A stretch of DNA of 64,000 nt, from the NCBI RefSeq assembly GCF_004348985.1, contig NZ_SMKW01000004.1, positions 186,001 through 250,000 on the forward strand, in the 5' to 3' direction. The notes under the pieces were generated by a model. That model ran no database searches, was not told the DNA's origin, and was given only the letters and a program-made list of their open reading frames with translations. This document shows, one piece after another, positions 35,968 through 44,507 of this stretch. A program made the position numbers and the translations under genes. The stretch comes from Saccharopolyspora elongata. GTDB taxonomy: Bacteria; Actinomycetota; Actinomycetes; Mycobacteriales; Pseudonocardiaceae. Numbering within the stretch: position 1 is the stretch's first letter; each line of letters starts with the position of its first letter.

Positions 35968-36822
35968 TCACCCCTCCTCCGGAACGTCCTGCACCTCGCG
36001 GTGCCATTCGGCGATGTCGCGGCAGGTGGCGAACCACACGTCGCCCGGGCTGCGCATGTGGGTCAGGAGCCGTTCCAGCAGCTGCAGCCGCCCGGGCTTG
36101 CCGACCACCTTGGGGTGGAACAGGGTCGTCATGCACAGCCCTTCGGCCCGGTGCCCGTCGAATTCGCGCCGCCAGTTGTCCAGGGTCGTCGCATAGCCGG
36201 CGATGCGGTCCTGCCCGGCCGGGAAGTCCGGCCTGCGGTGGTACGCGAGGTACGCGTAGTCGTCGAGCTCCCAGCGCGCCGGAATCTCTACCAGCGGCGA
36301 CGGCCGCCCGTCGATGCGGTGCCGGTAGGGCCGGTCGTCGCCGCGCATCGAACTGGAGTAGCGGAATCCGTGCTCGACCAGCAGCCGCGGGGTGTCGACG
36401 GCCCAGTCCCCGGACGGCGTGCGGTAGCCGGCCGCGGGCGAGCCCAGCACGTCCGCGAAGATCTCCTGGCTGCGCCGGAGCACCCGCCGCTGCTGGTCGG
36501 TGTCGAGGTCGCGGAACGACTCGTGCCGGTAGCCGTGATGGGCGACCTCGTGGCCGCGCGCCACGACGTCCTGGCAGCGTTCCGGCCACGTCTCCACGAC
36601 CCACGCCGGGATGAAGAACGTGGCCGGGACACCGGCGGAGTCGAGGAGGTCGAGGATTCGCGGCAGCGCCCGCCACGGGCCGTACGAGCCGAGGGTGAAG
36701 TACTCCGGTTTCTGCCAGATGCTGCCGTCGAGCATGGCGGTCCCGGTCGGCCCGTCGAGGTCGAAGGCGAGGGCGACGGCCACCCGGGCGCCGCCCCGCC
36801 AGACCAACCGGCCACCGCTCAC
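35968..36822 (-). CDS. CE4/NodB-fold hydrolase (polysaccharide deacetylase family), copy 2
   Basis: 284 residues from GTG 36822, chosen because it overlaps the stop of the binding-protein gene (GTGA). Motifs: ALAFDLDG, LGSYGPWRALPRILDLL, ATFFIPAWV, HEVAHHGYRHESF (metal ligands) and GYRTPSGDW. No signal peptide. Clearly a paralogue of the next gene but diverged, so the pair may act on two isomers or form a heteromer. Confidence 0.83.
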   Translation of the reverse strand: MSGGRLVWRGGARVAVALAFDLDGPTGTAMLDGSIWQKPEYFTLGSYGPWRALPRILDLLDSAGVPATFFIPAWVVETWPERCQDVVARGHEVAHHGYRHESFRDLDTDQQRRVLRRSQEIFADVLGSPAAGYRTPSGDWAVDTPRLLVEHGFRYSSSMRGDDRPYRHRIDGRPSPLVEIPARWELDDYAYLAYHRRPDFPAGQDRIAGYATTLDNWRREFDGHRAEGLCMTTLFHPKVVGKPGRLQLLERLLTHMRSPGDVWFATCRDIAEWHREVQDVPEEG

Positions 36823-37688
36823 GGCTTGACGCCGTTGACCACCGGCCGGGTGGCCCCGTAGCCGAGGCCCCACTTGTCCAGGATCGACTGGTAGGCGCCG
36901 TTGTCGACCACCGCGGTCAGGGCCTTCTGCACCGCGGCGGCCATCTGCTGGTCGCCCTTCTTGACCACCACGCCGAAGGGCTTGCCGGCCAGCGGTTCCA
37001 GGACGGTTTCGAACTTCGCCGGGTCCTTCTTCTCGAAGAACGCCAGGTTCTCGCCGCTCTGCACCGCGACGTCAGCGCGGCGCTGCTCCAGCTGCAGGCG
37101 GGCAGCCGATCCCGAGTCGGTCGGCAGCAGCTCGATCGGCGGAAGTCCCTTGCCGCCGCACGTTTCCGCGTCGTACTTCTGCACCATCAGGTAGTAGTCG
37201 GTCTTCTTGCTCACTGCGAGCTTCTTGCCGCACAACGATTCCGGCGAGGTGAACTCCGCGGCGCGCTCCTGCAGCGAGTAGAACTGGGCGCGGGAGAGGA
37301 AGTAGTCGACGAAGTCGACCGTCTTCTGCCGCTCGGTGGTGTCCGAGAGCCCGGACATGACGATGTCGACGCGGCCGGTGGCCACCGAGTTGAGCAGCTG
37401 GTCGAAGGGCTGCTCGACGAATTCGGCCTTGACGCCGAGCTGCTGCGCCATGGCGTTGGCGATCTCGACGTCGACGCCGACCACCTGGCCGGTCGCCTCG
37501 TCGCGGAACTCCATCGGCGGCAGGTCCGGGGACATCCCGATCCGGATCGTCCCGGACTGCGCCACGACATCCGGCAACCCGCTGCCGTTCGATGCGCCGG
37601 TGTTGGTGCTGCCGCCCGCGCAGCCAGCCGTGCCGAGCAACCCGGCGAGCAGCGCGGCGGTGAGGACCTTGGGACCTTTTCGAAGCAT
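36819..37688 (-). CDS. Amino-acid ABC transporter substrate-binding lipoprotein
   Basis: 289 residues. Signal peptide with lipobox LLGTAGCAG. Family 3 solute-binding fold: IRIGMSPDLPPMEFRDEATG, VGVDVEIANAMAQQLGV, DIVMSGLSDTTERQKTVDF, and the C-terminal QSILDKWGLG. Polar amino acids or opine-like compounds are typical ligands. It is separated from the upstream ATPase gene by 255 bases that hold repeat copy B, so it may have its own promoter or be set to a different level. Confidence 0.92.
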   Translation of the reverse strand: MLRKGPKVLTAALLAGLLGTAGCAGGSTNTGASNGSGLPDVVAQSGTIRIGMSPDLPPMEFRDEATGQVVGVDVEIANAMAQQLGVKAEFVEQPFDQLLNSVATGRVDIVMSGLSDTTERQKTVDFVDYFLSRAQFYSLQERAAEFTSPESLCGKKLAVSKKTDYYLMVQKYDAETCGGKGLPPIELLPTDSGSAARLQLEQRRADVAVQSGENLAFFEKKDPAKFETVLEPLAGKPFGVVVKKGDQQMAAAVQKALTAVVDNGAYQSILDKWGLGYGATRPVVNGVKP

Positions 37689-37728
37689 GACAACCTCTCT
37701 CGACGATTCGGGGGTTAGAGGTTCTTTA

Positions 37729-37926
37729 ATGCGGCGTCAGCCGCATGCTGTGTGGGACTCAGCTCGCACGGCCGCGGGTTCTCAGACCGTGCCCGCCCTT
37801 CTGGGCTACTGGGCGAGGACAGCCCCGATGCCGCGTATTGGACATACGAAAGTCGGGGCTCCCACAGTCCAGACGGCGGCCGTAATTCCCGCAGGGGGGC
37901 CGCCACCCGCACCGTCACGCAAAACC
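37729..37926 (+). repeat. Structured intergenic repeat, copy B
   Basis: About 198 bases similar to 19353-19538 in the same chromosomal orientation but antisense to the operon it interrupts. Hairpins: ATGCGGC-GTCA-GCCGCAT (identical), GCACGG/CCGTGC, GCCC-TTCT-GGGC (replacing ACCCC/GGGGT), AGCCCCGA/TCGGGGCT enclosing CGTAT-TGGAC-ATACG, and ACGGC-G-GCCGT. Sequence changes between copies keep pairing, so the folded form appears to be selected. Lies between the ATPase and binding-protein genes. Confidence 0.75.
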
Positions 37927-37943
37927 GAATCTGCGACCACCCC

Positions 37944-38705
37944 TCAGAGAACCCGTTGCAGGAATGCCTGGGTGCGGGGGTGTTCGGGGTGGTCGAGCAC
38001 GGCCCCGGGCGCGCCGATCTCGACGATCGCGCCCGCGTCCATGAACGCGACCCGGTCGGCGACCTCGCGGGCGAAGCCGATCTCGTGGGTCACCACGATC
38101 ATCGTCAGGCCCGACTTCGCCAGGTCCTTCATCACTTCGAGGACCTCGCCGACCAGTTCGGGGTCCAGCGCCGAAGTGGGTTCGTCGAACAGCAGCAGCG
38201 ACGGCTCCATCGCCAGCGCCCGCGCGATCGCCACCCGCTGCTGCTGGCCGCCCGAGAGCTGCCGCGGATACGCATCGCGCTTGTCGGCCAGCCCGACCCG
38301 GGTCAGGAGCTCCTCGGCCCGGGCGACGGCCGTGGCCTTCGTTTCCCGTTTGACCTGGACGGGGCCCTCGATCACGTTCTCCAGCGCGGTCAGGTGCGGG
38401 AAGAGGTTGAAGCGCTGGAAGACCATGCCGACGGACTGCCGCTGCCGGGCGACCGACCGCTCGCCCAGCTCGTGGAGCTTCCCGCCGCGCGGCTCGTAGC
38501 CGATGACCTGGTCGCCGACCCAGATCCGGCCGCGGCTGATCTGCTCCAGGTGGTTGATGCAGCGCAGGAAGGTGCTCTTGCCCGACCCGGAGGGCCCGAG
38601 CAGGCACAGCACCTCGCCGTCGGCGACCTCCAGGTCGATGCCCTTGAGGACCTGCAGGTCGCCGAAGCTCTTGTGCACGCCCTCGGCCCGCACCAATGCG
38701 GTCAT
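37944..38705 (-). CDS. Amino-acid ABC transporter ATPase (GlnQ/HisP type)
   Basis: 253 residues; ATG 38705 shares a base with the permease stop. Walker [17 protein letters not shown]-loop [10 protein letters not shown], signature [15 protein letters not shown], Walker [15 protein letters not shown] and H-loop VTHEIGFA are all present, typical of polar amino-acid importers. Drives import with the adjacent permease and binding protein. Confidence 0.95.
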   Translation of the reverse strand: MTALVRAEGVHKSFGDLQVLKGIDLEVADGEVLCLLGPSGSGKSTFLRCINHLEQISRGRIWVGDQVIGYEPRGGKLHELGERSVARQRQSVGMVFQRFNLFPHLTALENVIEGPVQVKRETKATAVARAEELLTRVGLADKRDAYPRQLSGGQQQRVAIARALAMEPSLLLFDEPTSALDPELVGEVLEVMKDLAKSGLTMIVVTHEIGFAREVADRVAFMDAGAIVEIGAPGAVLDHPEHPRTQAFLQRVL

Positions 38706-39619
38706 CACGCACCTGCTTTCTGCCGCAGCACGGCTGCCCGCAACCGCTGCAGCGGGGTGGGCGGCAGCGCACGGCTCGTGGCACCGCGCGCGTAGTGCCG
38801 TTCGAGGTAGAACTGCAGCGCGGACAGCACCGACACGGCGGCCAGGTACCAGATGGCGCAGACGATGAGCAGCTCCATGATCCGGTTGTTGACGAAGTAG
38901 ATGTGCTGCGCCTCCAGCACGATCTCGGTGACGCCCACCGCCGACGCGAGCGACGTCGTCTTCAGCATGCTGATCGTCTCGTTGCCCACCGGCGGGATGA
39001 TCACCCGCATCGCCTGCGGCAGCACGATCCGCCGCAACGCCTTCAGCCGCGTCATCCCGATCGCCCGCGCCGCCTCCAGCTGCCCCTCGTCGACGGACAG
39101 GATCCCGGCGCGCACCACCTCGCTGGTGTAGGCGCCCTGGTTGATGCCCAGGCCGAGCGCGGCGGCGACGAACGGTGTCACCAGCTCGACCGTGCGGCCG
39201 GTGTAGATGCCCGGGATCGAGACCACCGGGAAGATCAACGCCAGGTTGAACCACATCAGCAGCTGCAGGTACACCGGGGTCCCGCGGAAGATCCACACGT
39301 AGACCCAGGCGACGCCGCTGGTGATCGGGTTCTTCGACAATCGCATCACCGCGACGACGACGCCGAGGACGATCCCCAGCACCATCGCCACGATCGTCAG
39401 GACCACCGTGAGCACTAAGCCCTTGAGCAGCACGGGTGCCGCGAGGTACTCGCGGACCACCGACCACTCGATCTGCGCGTTGGCGAAGGAATGCGCGAAC
39501 CAGGCGACCCCGGTCAGCACGACGACCGCGGCGACCCAGCGGCCGAAGTGCTTGCGCGGCACCGTTTCCCAGTCCGCGCCCGCCGTCGTCGCGGACTCGG
39601 ACTGGTGCAGCGGGCTCAT
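38705..39619 (-). CDS. Amino-acid ABC transporter permease (HisM/GlnP type)
   Basis: 304 residues; ATG 39619 overlaps the stop of the lyase gene (ATGA). One N-terminal helix and about five core helices; the polar amino-acid permease motifs [15 protein letters not shown] and the EAA loop [24 protein letters not shown] are clear. Single permease, so presumably a homodimer. Confidence 0.93.
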   Translation of the reverse strand: MSPLHQSESATTAGADWETVPRKHFGRWVAAVVVLTGVAWFAHSFANAQIEWSVVREYLAAPVLLKGLVLTVVLTIVAMVLGIVLGVVVAVMRLSKNPITSGVAWVYVWIFRGTPVYLQLLMWFNLALIFPVVSIPGIYTGRTVELVTPFVAAALGLGINQGAYTSEVVRAGILSVDEGQLEAARAIGMTRLKALRRIVLPQAMRVIIPPVGNETISMLKTTSLASAVGVTEIVLEAQHIYFVNNRIMELLIVCAIWYLAAVSVLSALQFYLERHYARGATSRALPPTPLQRLRAAVLRQKAGA

Positions 39620-41040
39620 GATCTCGGCCCCTCGTACTCGGCCGACCACGCGCGCTGCCCGGCCGTGACGGCCGCCAGCCGGTCGATCTGCTCGACGACC
39701 CGGTCCGGAGCGGTCCCGCCGTAGCCGGTGCGGGCCGCCACGGCCGCCTCCGGCGTCAGCCGATCCCGCACCGCCGGCGTCAGCCGCTCGTCCACGGACC
39801 GCAGGTCGGCGTCCGTCACCTCCTCCAGCTCAATGCCCCTGTCCTCGCACAGCTGCACCAGAGCGCCGGTGACCTCGTGCGCCTCGCTGAACGGAACTCC
39901 TTGCTCCGCAAGCCAATCCGCCACCTCGGTCGCGAGGGTGAAACCGTCGGTGGCCTGCTCGCGCAGCACGTCCACGTCGACCCGCATCGTGCGCACCATG
40001 CCCGCCATCGCGGGCAGCACCAGCGCCAACGTGTCGACGCTGTCCAGCGCGGCCCGCTTGTCCTCGGCGAGGTCGCGGTTGTAGGCCAGCGGCAGGGACT
40101 TCAGCACCGCCATCAACCCGGCCAGGTCGCCGAGCAGGCGTCCCGCCTTGCCGCGGGCGAGCTCGGCGATGTCGGGGTTCTTCTTCTGCGGCATGATCGA
40201 ACTGCCGGTGGAGAACCCGTCATCGAGCACGACCCAGCCGAACTGCCGCGAGGTCCACAGGCAGACCTCCTCGCCCAACCGCGACACGTTGACCGCGAGC
40301 ATCGAGGTGGCGAACAGGAACTCGGCGACGTGGTCGCGGCTGGCGACGGCGTCGATGGAGTTCTCGCACGGCGCCGCGTATCCGAGCTCGGCCGCCGAGA
40401 GCTCCGGTCGCACCGCGACGGAGGAACCGGCCAGCGCCGCCGCGCCCAGCGGCGAGCGGGCGCTGCGCCGGTCCCAGTCCTGCAAGCGCTCGACGTCCCG
40501 GGAGAAGGACTGCGCGTGGGCGAGGAGCTGGTGGGCGAACACCACCGGCTGCGCCGGCTGCAGGTGCGTGAACCCCGGAGCGATCGACCGGACGTGCTGC
40601 CGCGCCTGCGCGATCAGGGCGTCCTGCAGGTCGGCCACCTCGGCGACGATCGTTCGCACCCGGTCCCGGAGGAACAGGCGCAGGTCGTTGGCGGCCTGGT
40701 CGTTGCGCGACCGGCCGGCCCTGACCTTGCCGCCGAGCGGCCCGAGCCGCTGGAGCAGGACCCGCTCGATGAAGGTGTGCACGTCCTCGTCGTCCGGCGT
40801 CGGCGCGACCCGGCCGGCGCGGACGTCCGCGTCCAGCTCGTCGATCGCGGTCAGCACGGCCGTGCACTCGGACTCGTCGAGGATGCCCCCTCGTTGCAGC
40901 TCGCGGACGTGGGCCCGGGAGCCGGCGAGGTCGTAGGGGGCCATCCGGAAGTACGACGGGTCGGATCGGGAGAGATCGGTCAGCGCGGGATCCGACGGCG
41001 TGCGAAACCGCCCGCCCCACAAGCGAATCGTGTCAGCCAA
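39616..41040 (-). CDS. Argininosuccinate-lyase-like C-N lyase
   Basis: 474 residues; TTG 41040 chosen since it has GGAAGGG upstream and gives the family N-terminus ([11 protein letters not shown]). Fumarase/aspartase superfamily signatures: [11 protein letters not shown] and the mobile loop [12 protein letters not shown]. The first conserved region reads [11 protein letters not shown] rather than the usual LHTxRSRNDQ of biosynthetic ArgH, which suggests a changed substrate. First gene of an operon with an amino-acid importer, two CE4-fold hydrolases and an MmgE/PrpD protein, not with arginine genes. Relatives include ethylenediamine-disuccinate lyase. A catabolic lyase cleaving an N-substituted aspartate-like compound to fumarate and an amine is my best inference; a true ArgH is the alternative. 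Confidence 0.8.
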   Translation of the reverse strand: MADTIRLWGGRFRTPSDPALTDLSRSDPSYFRMAPYDLAGSRAHVRELQRGGILDESECTAVLTAIDELDADVRAGRVAPTPDDEDVHTFIERVLLQRLGPLGGKVRAGRSRNDQAANDLRLFLRDRVRTIVAEVADLQDALIAQARQHVRSIAPGFTHLQPAQPVVFAHQLLAHAQSFSRDVERLQDWDRRSARSPLGAAALAGSSVAVRPELSAAELGYAAPCENSIDAVASRDHVAEFLFATSMLAVNVSRLGEEVCLWTSRQFGWVVLDDGFSTGSSIMPQKKNPDIAELARGKAGRLLGDLAGLMAVLKSLPLAYNRDLAEDKRAALDSVDTLALVLPAMAGMVRTMRVDVDVLREQATDGFTLATEVADWLAEQGVPFSEAHEVTGALVQLCEDRGIELEEVTDADLRSVDERLTPAVRDRLTPEAAVAARTGYGGTAPDRVVEQIDRLAAVTAGQRAWSAEYEGPRS

Positions 41041-41109
41041 TGTCCCATCGCCCTTCCCCTGTGCGCCAAGTAACGGGGAGCGTGGCCCCGCGAACACCCG
41101 AAGTCAACA

Positions 41110-41141
41110 CTTGTTTTTCATAGGAAACACAGGTTTCATGG
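41110..41141. promoter_or_regulatory. Putative operator between the lyase operon and the XRE-cupin gene
   Basis: The 153-base divergent region holds CTTGTTT, N4, TAG, N9, GTTTCATGG, including the inverted repeat TGTTT-N8-AAACA (41112-41129). The same ordered words occur at 31895-31927. Likely bound by the adjacent regulator. Confidence 0.55.
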
Positions 41142-41193
41142 GTGCGCGGATGGCAACCTGGAACTCCAGCCCGAGAGCAAGGAGTCCCGACCC

Positions 41194-41793
41194 GTGGCAG
41201 GTACCCACAAGGCACCCACCGGCGAACAGCGCGGCGAAGGCATCGGCGCCCAGCTGAAGGCCATCCGGCTGTCCAGGCGCAAGACGCTCGCCGAACTGGC
41301 GGAGCGCAGCGGCCTGACCAAGGGCTATCTATCCAAAGTGGAGCGCGATCAGGTCAACCCGTCGGTGGCGTCGCTGATGCGGCTCTGCGAGGCGCTGGAG
41401 GTCTCCGTGTCGACCTTCTTCGCCGCCGCCGCGGGCGAAGTGGTCCGGCACGACGCCTACCCGTCCATCCGCTTCGGCGGCGAAGGCATGCGCGAGTACC
41501 TCCTGACGCCCGAAGGTGAGCGCCGCGTGCAGGCGATCCTGAGCGTGATCGGCCCCGGCGGCGGTAGCGGCGACGAACCGTACGTCCTGCCCACCGGCGT
41601 CGAGTTCGTCTTCGTGCTCGAAGGCCGCCTCCGCGTCGCCCTCGCAGGGGAGGAGATCACCCTGGAAACCGGCGACGCGCTCACCTTCGCCGGGGACACC
41701 GCGCACACGTTCACCAGCGTCACCGACGACGGCAGTCCGACCAGGGTGCTCTGGGTCCTCGCCCCGGCGCTCACGACGCCGAAGACCGGCTGA
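41194..41793 (+). CDS. XRE-family regulator with C-terminal cupin domain
   Basis: 199 residues from GTG 41194 (AAGGAG upstream). Helix-turn-helix at about residues 20-75 (LAELAERSGLTKGYLSKVERDQVNPSVASLMRL gives the HTH core). Cupin sensor domain at about 110-190 (GVEFVFVLEGRLRVALAGEE, GDALTFAGDTAHTF). This PuuR-like architecture usually senses small metabolites and controls amino-acid or polyamine catabolism. Divergent from the lyase/transporter operon, which it probably represses until substrate binds. Confidence 0.9.
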   Translation: MAGTHKAPTGEQRGEGIGAQLKAIRLSRRKTLAELAERSGLTKGYLSKVERDQVNPSVASLMRLCEALEVSVSTFFAAAAGEVVRHDAYPSIRFGGEGMREYLLTPEGERRVQAILSVIGPGGGSGDEPYVLPTGVEFVFVLEGRLRVALAGEEITLETGDALTFAGDTAHTFTSVTDDGSPTRVLWVLAPALTTPKTG

Positions 41794-41828
41794 GCGACGC
41801 CGCGCGATCGGACGTGCCGGCCTGGTGC

Positions 41829-43004
41829 TCACCAGGTCACCGGGAGTGCGATCAGCCCGCCGGTGAGCACGTCGCGGCGCAGTGCCAGCTCCTCGGTGGG
41901 AACGGCCAGTCGCATCGTCGGGAACCGGGGAACCAGCTGGCTGAACACCGCCTGGAGTTCGATGCGGGCCAGCGGGGCGCCTATGCAGTACCGCGGGCCG
42001 TGGCCGAAAGCCAGGTGGCCGGCGGTCCAGCGGGTGATGTCGAAGGTATCGGGATCGGAGAAGACGGTCTCGTCGCGGTTGGCCGCCCCGGAGTGCAGCA
42101 GAACCAGGTCTCCCTTGTGGACGGTCACGCCTTCGATGTCGAAGTCGGTCCGGGCGTAGCGGGGAATCCCGTCGCCGCCTCGGCCAGGGGCGCGCAGGAT
42201 TTCCTCCACCGCGTTCGGCACCAGGCCGGGTTGTTCCAGCAGCGTCCGCCACTGCTCCGGGTCGGCCAACAGCAGCAGGGCGCCCATGCCGATCTGCACG
42301 ACCGTGGTCTCGTGCCCGGCGAACAGCAGGGCCATGGAAAGCATGGCGATCTCGTCATCGCCCACCGAGTCGGTGGCGCACAGCCGGGAGATCATGTCGT
42401 CGCCGGGGTCCCGGCGCTTGCGGGCGACGAGCTGCCGGCCGTAGGCGAACAGGTCGGCGAGCCCCTGTTCGGAGCGCGTCCGGTCGGTGATATCGGCCGC
42501 CGCCTGCGTCCACGCGCGGAACTGGTCGCGGTCGTCGTAGGGCACGCCGATCAGTTCGCAGATCACCAGGATCGGAAGCGGGAGCGCGAGCGCGGCGTGC
42601 AGGTCCGCCGGTGGGCCTTGTTCGGCCAAGTCGTCGAGCAGCTGGGCGGTCAGCGCCTCGACGCGGGCCCGCAGCCGGCGCATCTGCCTGGGCGAGAAGT
42701 GCGGCTGCAGCAGTGCGCGCATCCTGGCGTGGTCGACCTGCTCGGTGTCGAAGTCGCCCTGCGGGCCGCCGAACAGCGCGGACTCCCCGGTGCGGGATGC
42801 GTGTTCCGGTGCGGGATGTGAGCGCCCGAGCCGCTCGTCGGCGAGCAGTCGGCGCACCAAGGCATGGCTGGTGACCAGCCAGGCCCTGTCGCCCACCGCG
42901 GTGCGCACCTCGTGCACCGCGCGCCGTGACTGCAGGTCGCGCAGCTGCGGCGCTACCTCCAGTGGATGCCGCTGTTCGAACGGCAACTGGATCGGAGCGA
43001 TCAT
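41829..43004 (-). CDS. Cytochrome P450
   Basis: 391 residues; ATG 43004 preferred over TTG 43025. I-helix LLFAGHETT with the oxygen-activating acid/Thr pair, an ExxR-type helix (VEEILRAP), and the heme-cysteine loop FGHGPRYCIG (Arg replacing the common His). A bacterial class I P450 of the CYP105/107-like size needing ferredoxin partners, none of which are nearby. Divergent from a TetR gene that likely controls it. Confidence 0.93.
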   Translation of the reverse strand: MIAPIQLPFEQRHPLEVAPQLRDLQSRRAVHEVRTAVGDRAWLVTSHALVRRLLADERLGRSHPAPEHASRTGESALFGGPQGDFDTEQVDHARMRALLQPHFSPRQMRRLRARVEALTAQLLDDLAEQGPPADLHAALALPLPILVICELIGVPYDDRDQFRAWTQAAADITDRTRSEQGLADLFAYGRQLVARKRRDPGDDMISRLCATDSVGDDEIAMLSMALLFAGHETTVVQIGMGALLLLADPEQWRTLLEQPGLVPNAVEEILRAPGRGGDGIPRYARTDFDIEGVTVHKGDLVLLHSGAANRDETVFSDPDTFDITRWTAGHLAFGHGPRYCIGAPLARIELQAVFSQLVPRFPTMRLAVPTEELALRRDVLTGGLIALPVTW

Positions 43005-43015
43005 GACACCCCCAT

Positions 43016-43047
43016 ATTTACCCAAGGTTGTATACTCTGGCGTAAAT
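43016..43047. promoter_or_regulatory. Inverted repeat between P450 and TetR genes
   Basis: ATTTAC at 43016-43021 and GTAAAT at 43042-43047 flank an AT-rich core with GTATAC, in an otherwise GC-rich region between divergent starts. Candidate promoter/operator for the TetR regulator. Confidence 0.4.
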
Positions 43048-43092
43048 TAATGTAGATATAGACTTTGAAGTTAACAAGAGGGGGTGGCGACG

Positions 43093-43695
43093 ATGGCGGG
43101 CCGGACGACTGGAGCCGCGGCGCCGGGAGCTGCGACGCCGACGCGGCGCATGCCTCGGGCGCAGCGGCGTGCACAGATCCTGGAGGCGGCCACCAGATCG
43201 TTCGCTCGCGGTGGCTACAGGGCGACCGGACTCGACGACGTGGCTGCCGAAGCCGAGGTCAGCCGCATGATCCTCTACCAGCACTTCGACTCGAAGGCCG
43301 ACCTCTACCGGGCCGTGCTCGACCGCGCCTGCGTCCGGCTCACGGAGGCCGTCGGCGACGACGATTTCGACGACTCCAGCATCCCCGCGCTGCTGCGGGC
43401 CGCGAGTGAGGACCCAGACGGGTTTCGGCTGCTGTTCCGCTACGCGGCCCGCGAACCGGAATTCCGGGACGTCGTCGACGCGATCCGAACCGCGTCGACC
43501 GAGATCGCCGAGCGACACGTCGGCGAGGTGATCCCGGAAGGCCGGTGGCGCGACTGGGCGGCGCAGCTGGTCCCCACCGTCGCCCACGAAGCGATCATCG
43601 CCTGGCTGGACGCCGGCCAACCCGACCCCGATCACGCCGCCGACCGGATCTCCCGAGCGATCCACGCCGTGATCCAAGCCGCCCAATCACGCTGA
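43093..43695 (+). CDS. TetR-family regulator beside the P450 gene
   Basis: 200 residues; ATG 43093 has GAGGGGG upstream. N-terminal HTH (RAQILEAATRSFARGGY...GLDDVAAEAEVSRMILYQHFDSKADLYRAV) followed by an all-helical ligand domain. Likely autoregulates and controls the divergent P450 gene. Confidence 0.9.
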   Translation: MAGRTTGAAAPGAATPTRRMPRAQRRAQILEAATRSFARGGYRATGLDDVAAEAEVSRMILYQHFDSKADLYRAVLDRACVRLTEAVGDDDFDDSSIPALLRAASEDPDGFRLLFRYAAREPEFRDVVDAIRTASTEIAERHVGEVIPEGRWRDWAAQLVPTVAHEAIIAWLDAGQPDPDHAADRISRAIHAVIQAAQSR

Positions 43696-43703
43696 ACCCA
43701 GCA

Positions 43704-43805
43704 GCGCATACCTCCTAGCGCCCGAGGGTGACGCCGCATGCAGGCGAGCCTGAGCGTCATCGGTCCCGGCGGCAGCGCCGAAACGCGCGTACCCGTGACC
43801 GGGGG
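43704..43805 (+). pseudogene. Fragment of an XRE-cupin regulator gene
   Basis: About 100 bases correspond to the middle of the intact regulator at 41194-41793 (its YLLTPEGE...ILSVIGPGG segment at about 41498-41570). The copy reads AYLLAPEGD, loses one base, then continues SLSVIGPGG in another frame. No HTH or cupin core is present. A relic of a related regulator next to a TetR gene. Confidence 0.6.
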
Positions 43806-43897
43806 TGCCGCGCCTATCATCTGCCAGACAGGGCCCCAGTCCCGAAAGCGGCGAAGGCACTGGCGAATCAACCGGCCGAGAGCCGACGGGAGTGAGC

Positions 43898-44374
43898 ATG
43901 GCCGTGACAGACCGGAAACCGCGTGGCGCGCTGCGCATCCTGCTGCGCGCGCCGATCTGGCTCTACCGGGCGAGACTCGGGTGGCTGGCCGGGAACCGGT
44001 TGCTCTACCTGGCCCACCGGGGCCGGCGAACCGGCGCCCGGCGGGAAGTGGTCGTGGAGGTCGTGGGCTACGACCCGGAGGTCCCGGAGGTCGTGGTGGT
44101 GGCGGCGTGGGGCAAGAATCCCGACTGGTACCGGAACATCCAAGCGGCCCCGGCCATCGAGGTGCGCCTCGGCGCACGCCGGTGGCCGGAGCCCGACCAC
44201 CGCTTCCTCGAAGCCCGAGAGGTCCAGAAGGTGCTGCTGGCCTACCAGAAGGCCCACCCGAAAGCCTGGAAGCGCCTAGCGCCACTACTCGGTTTCCCGG
44301 CAACCCCAACAGACCCCCGCTGGCCCGACGTAGCCGAAACCGCCCGCGCAATGGCATTCAAACCATCCCGCTGA
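43898..44374 (+). CDS. Nitroreductase-family (DUF385) deazaflavin-dependent protein
   Basis: 158 residues from ATG 43898. A split-barrel protein of the Ddn/DUF385 group: LLYLAHRGRRTGARREVVVEVV, VAAWGKNPDWYRNIQAAPAIEV, and PRWPD near the C-terminus are typical. Family members bind coenzyme F420 (or related cofactors) and reduce small molecules. Monocistronic. Confidence 0.88.
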   Translation: MAVTDRKPRGALRILLRAPIWLYRARLGWLAGNRLLYLAHRGRRTGARREVVVEVVGYDPEVPEVVVVAAWGKNPDWYRNIQAAPAIEVRLGARRWPEPDHRFLEAREVQKVLLAYQKAHPKAWKRLAPLLGFPATPTDPRWPDVAETARAMAFKPSR

Positions 44375-44507
44375 ACCCGGCCGGGATCCCTTTCGGCGTC
44401 GACGCGGTCGCCCGCCTTCCAACGGCCCATTGCCTGTATCGACGCCGTCTTCATCGATGCGCTGGAATATGCGGAGGCCGTTCCGCTGGCCATGGGAGTG
44501 GGCCGGT

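Noticed and set aside
39616-41040. Straight assignment as biosynthetic argH
   Set aside because: Operon context is catabolic transport and the first signature is altered, so no gene symbol is given although ArgH remains possible.
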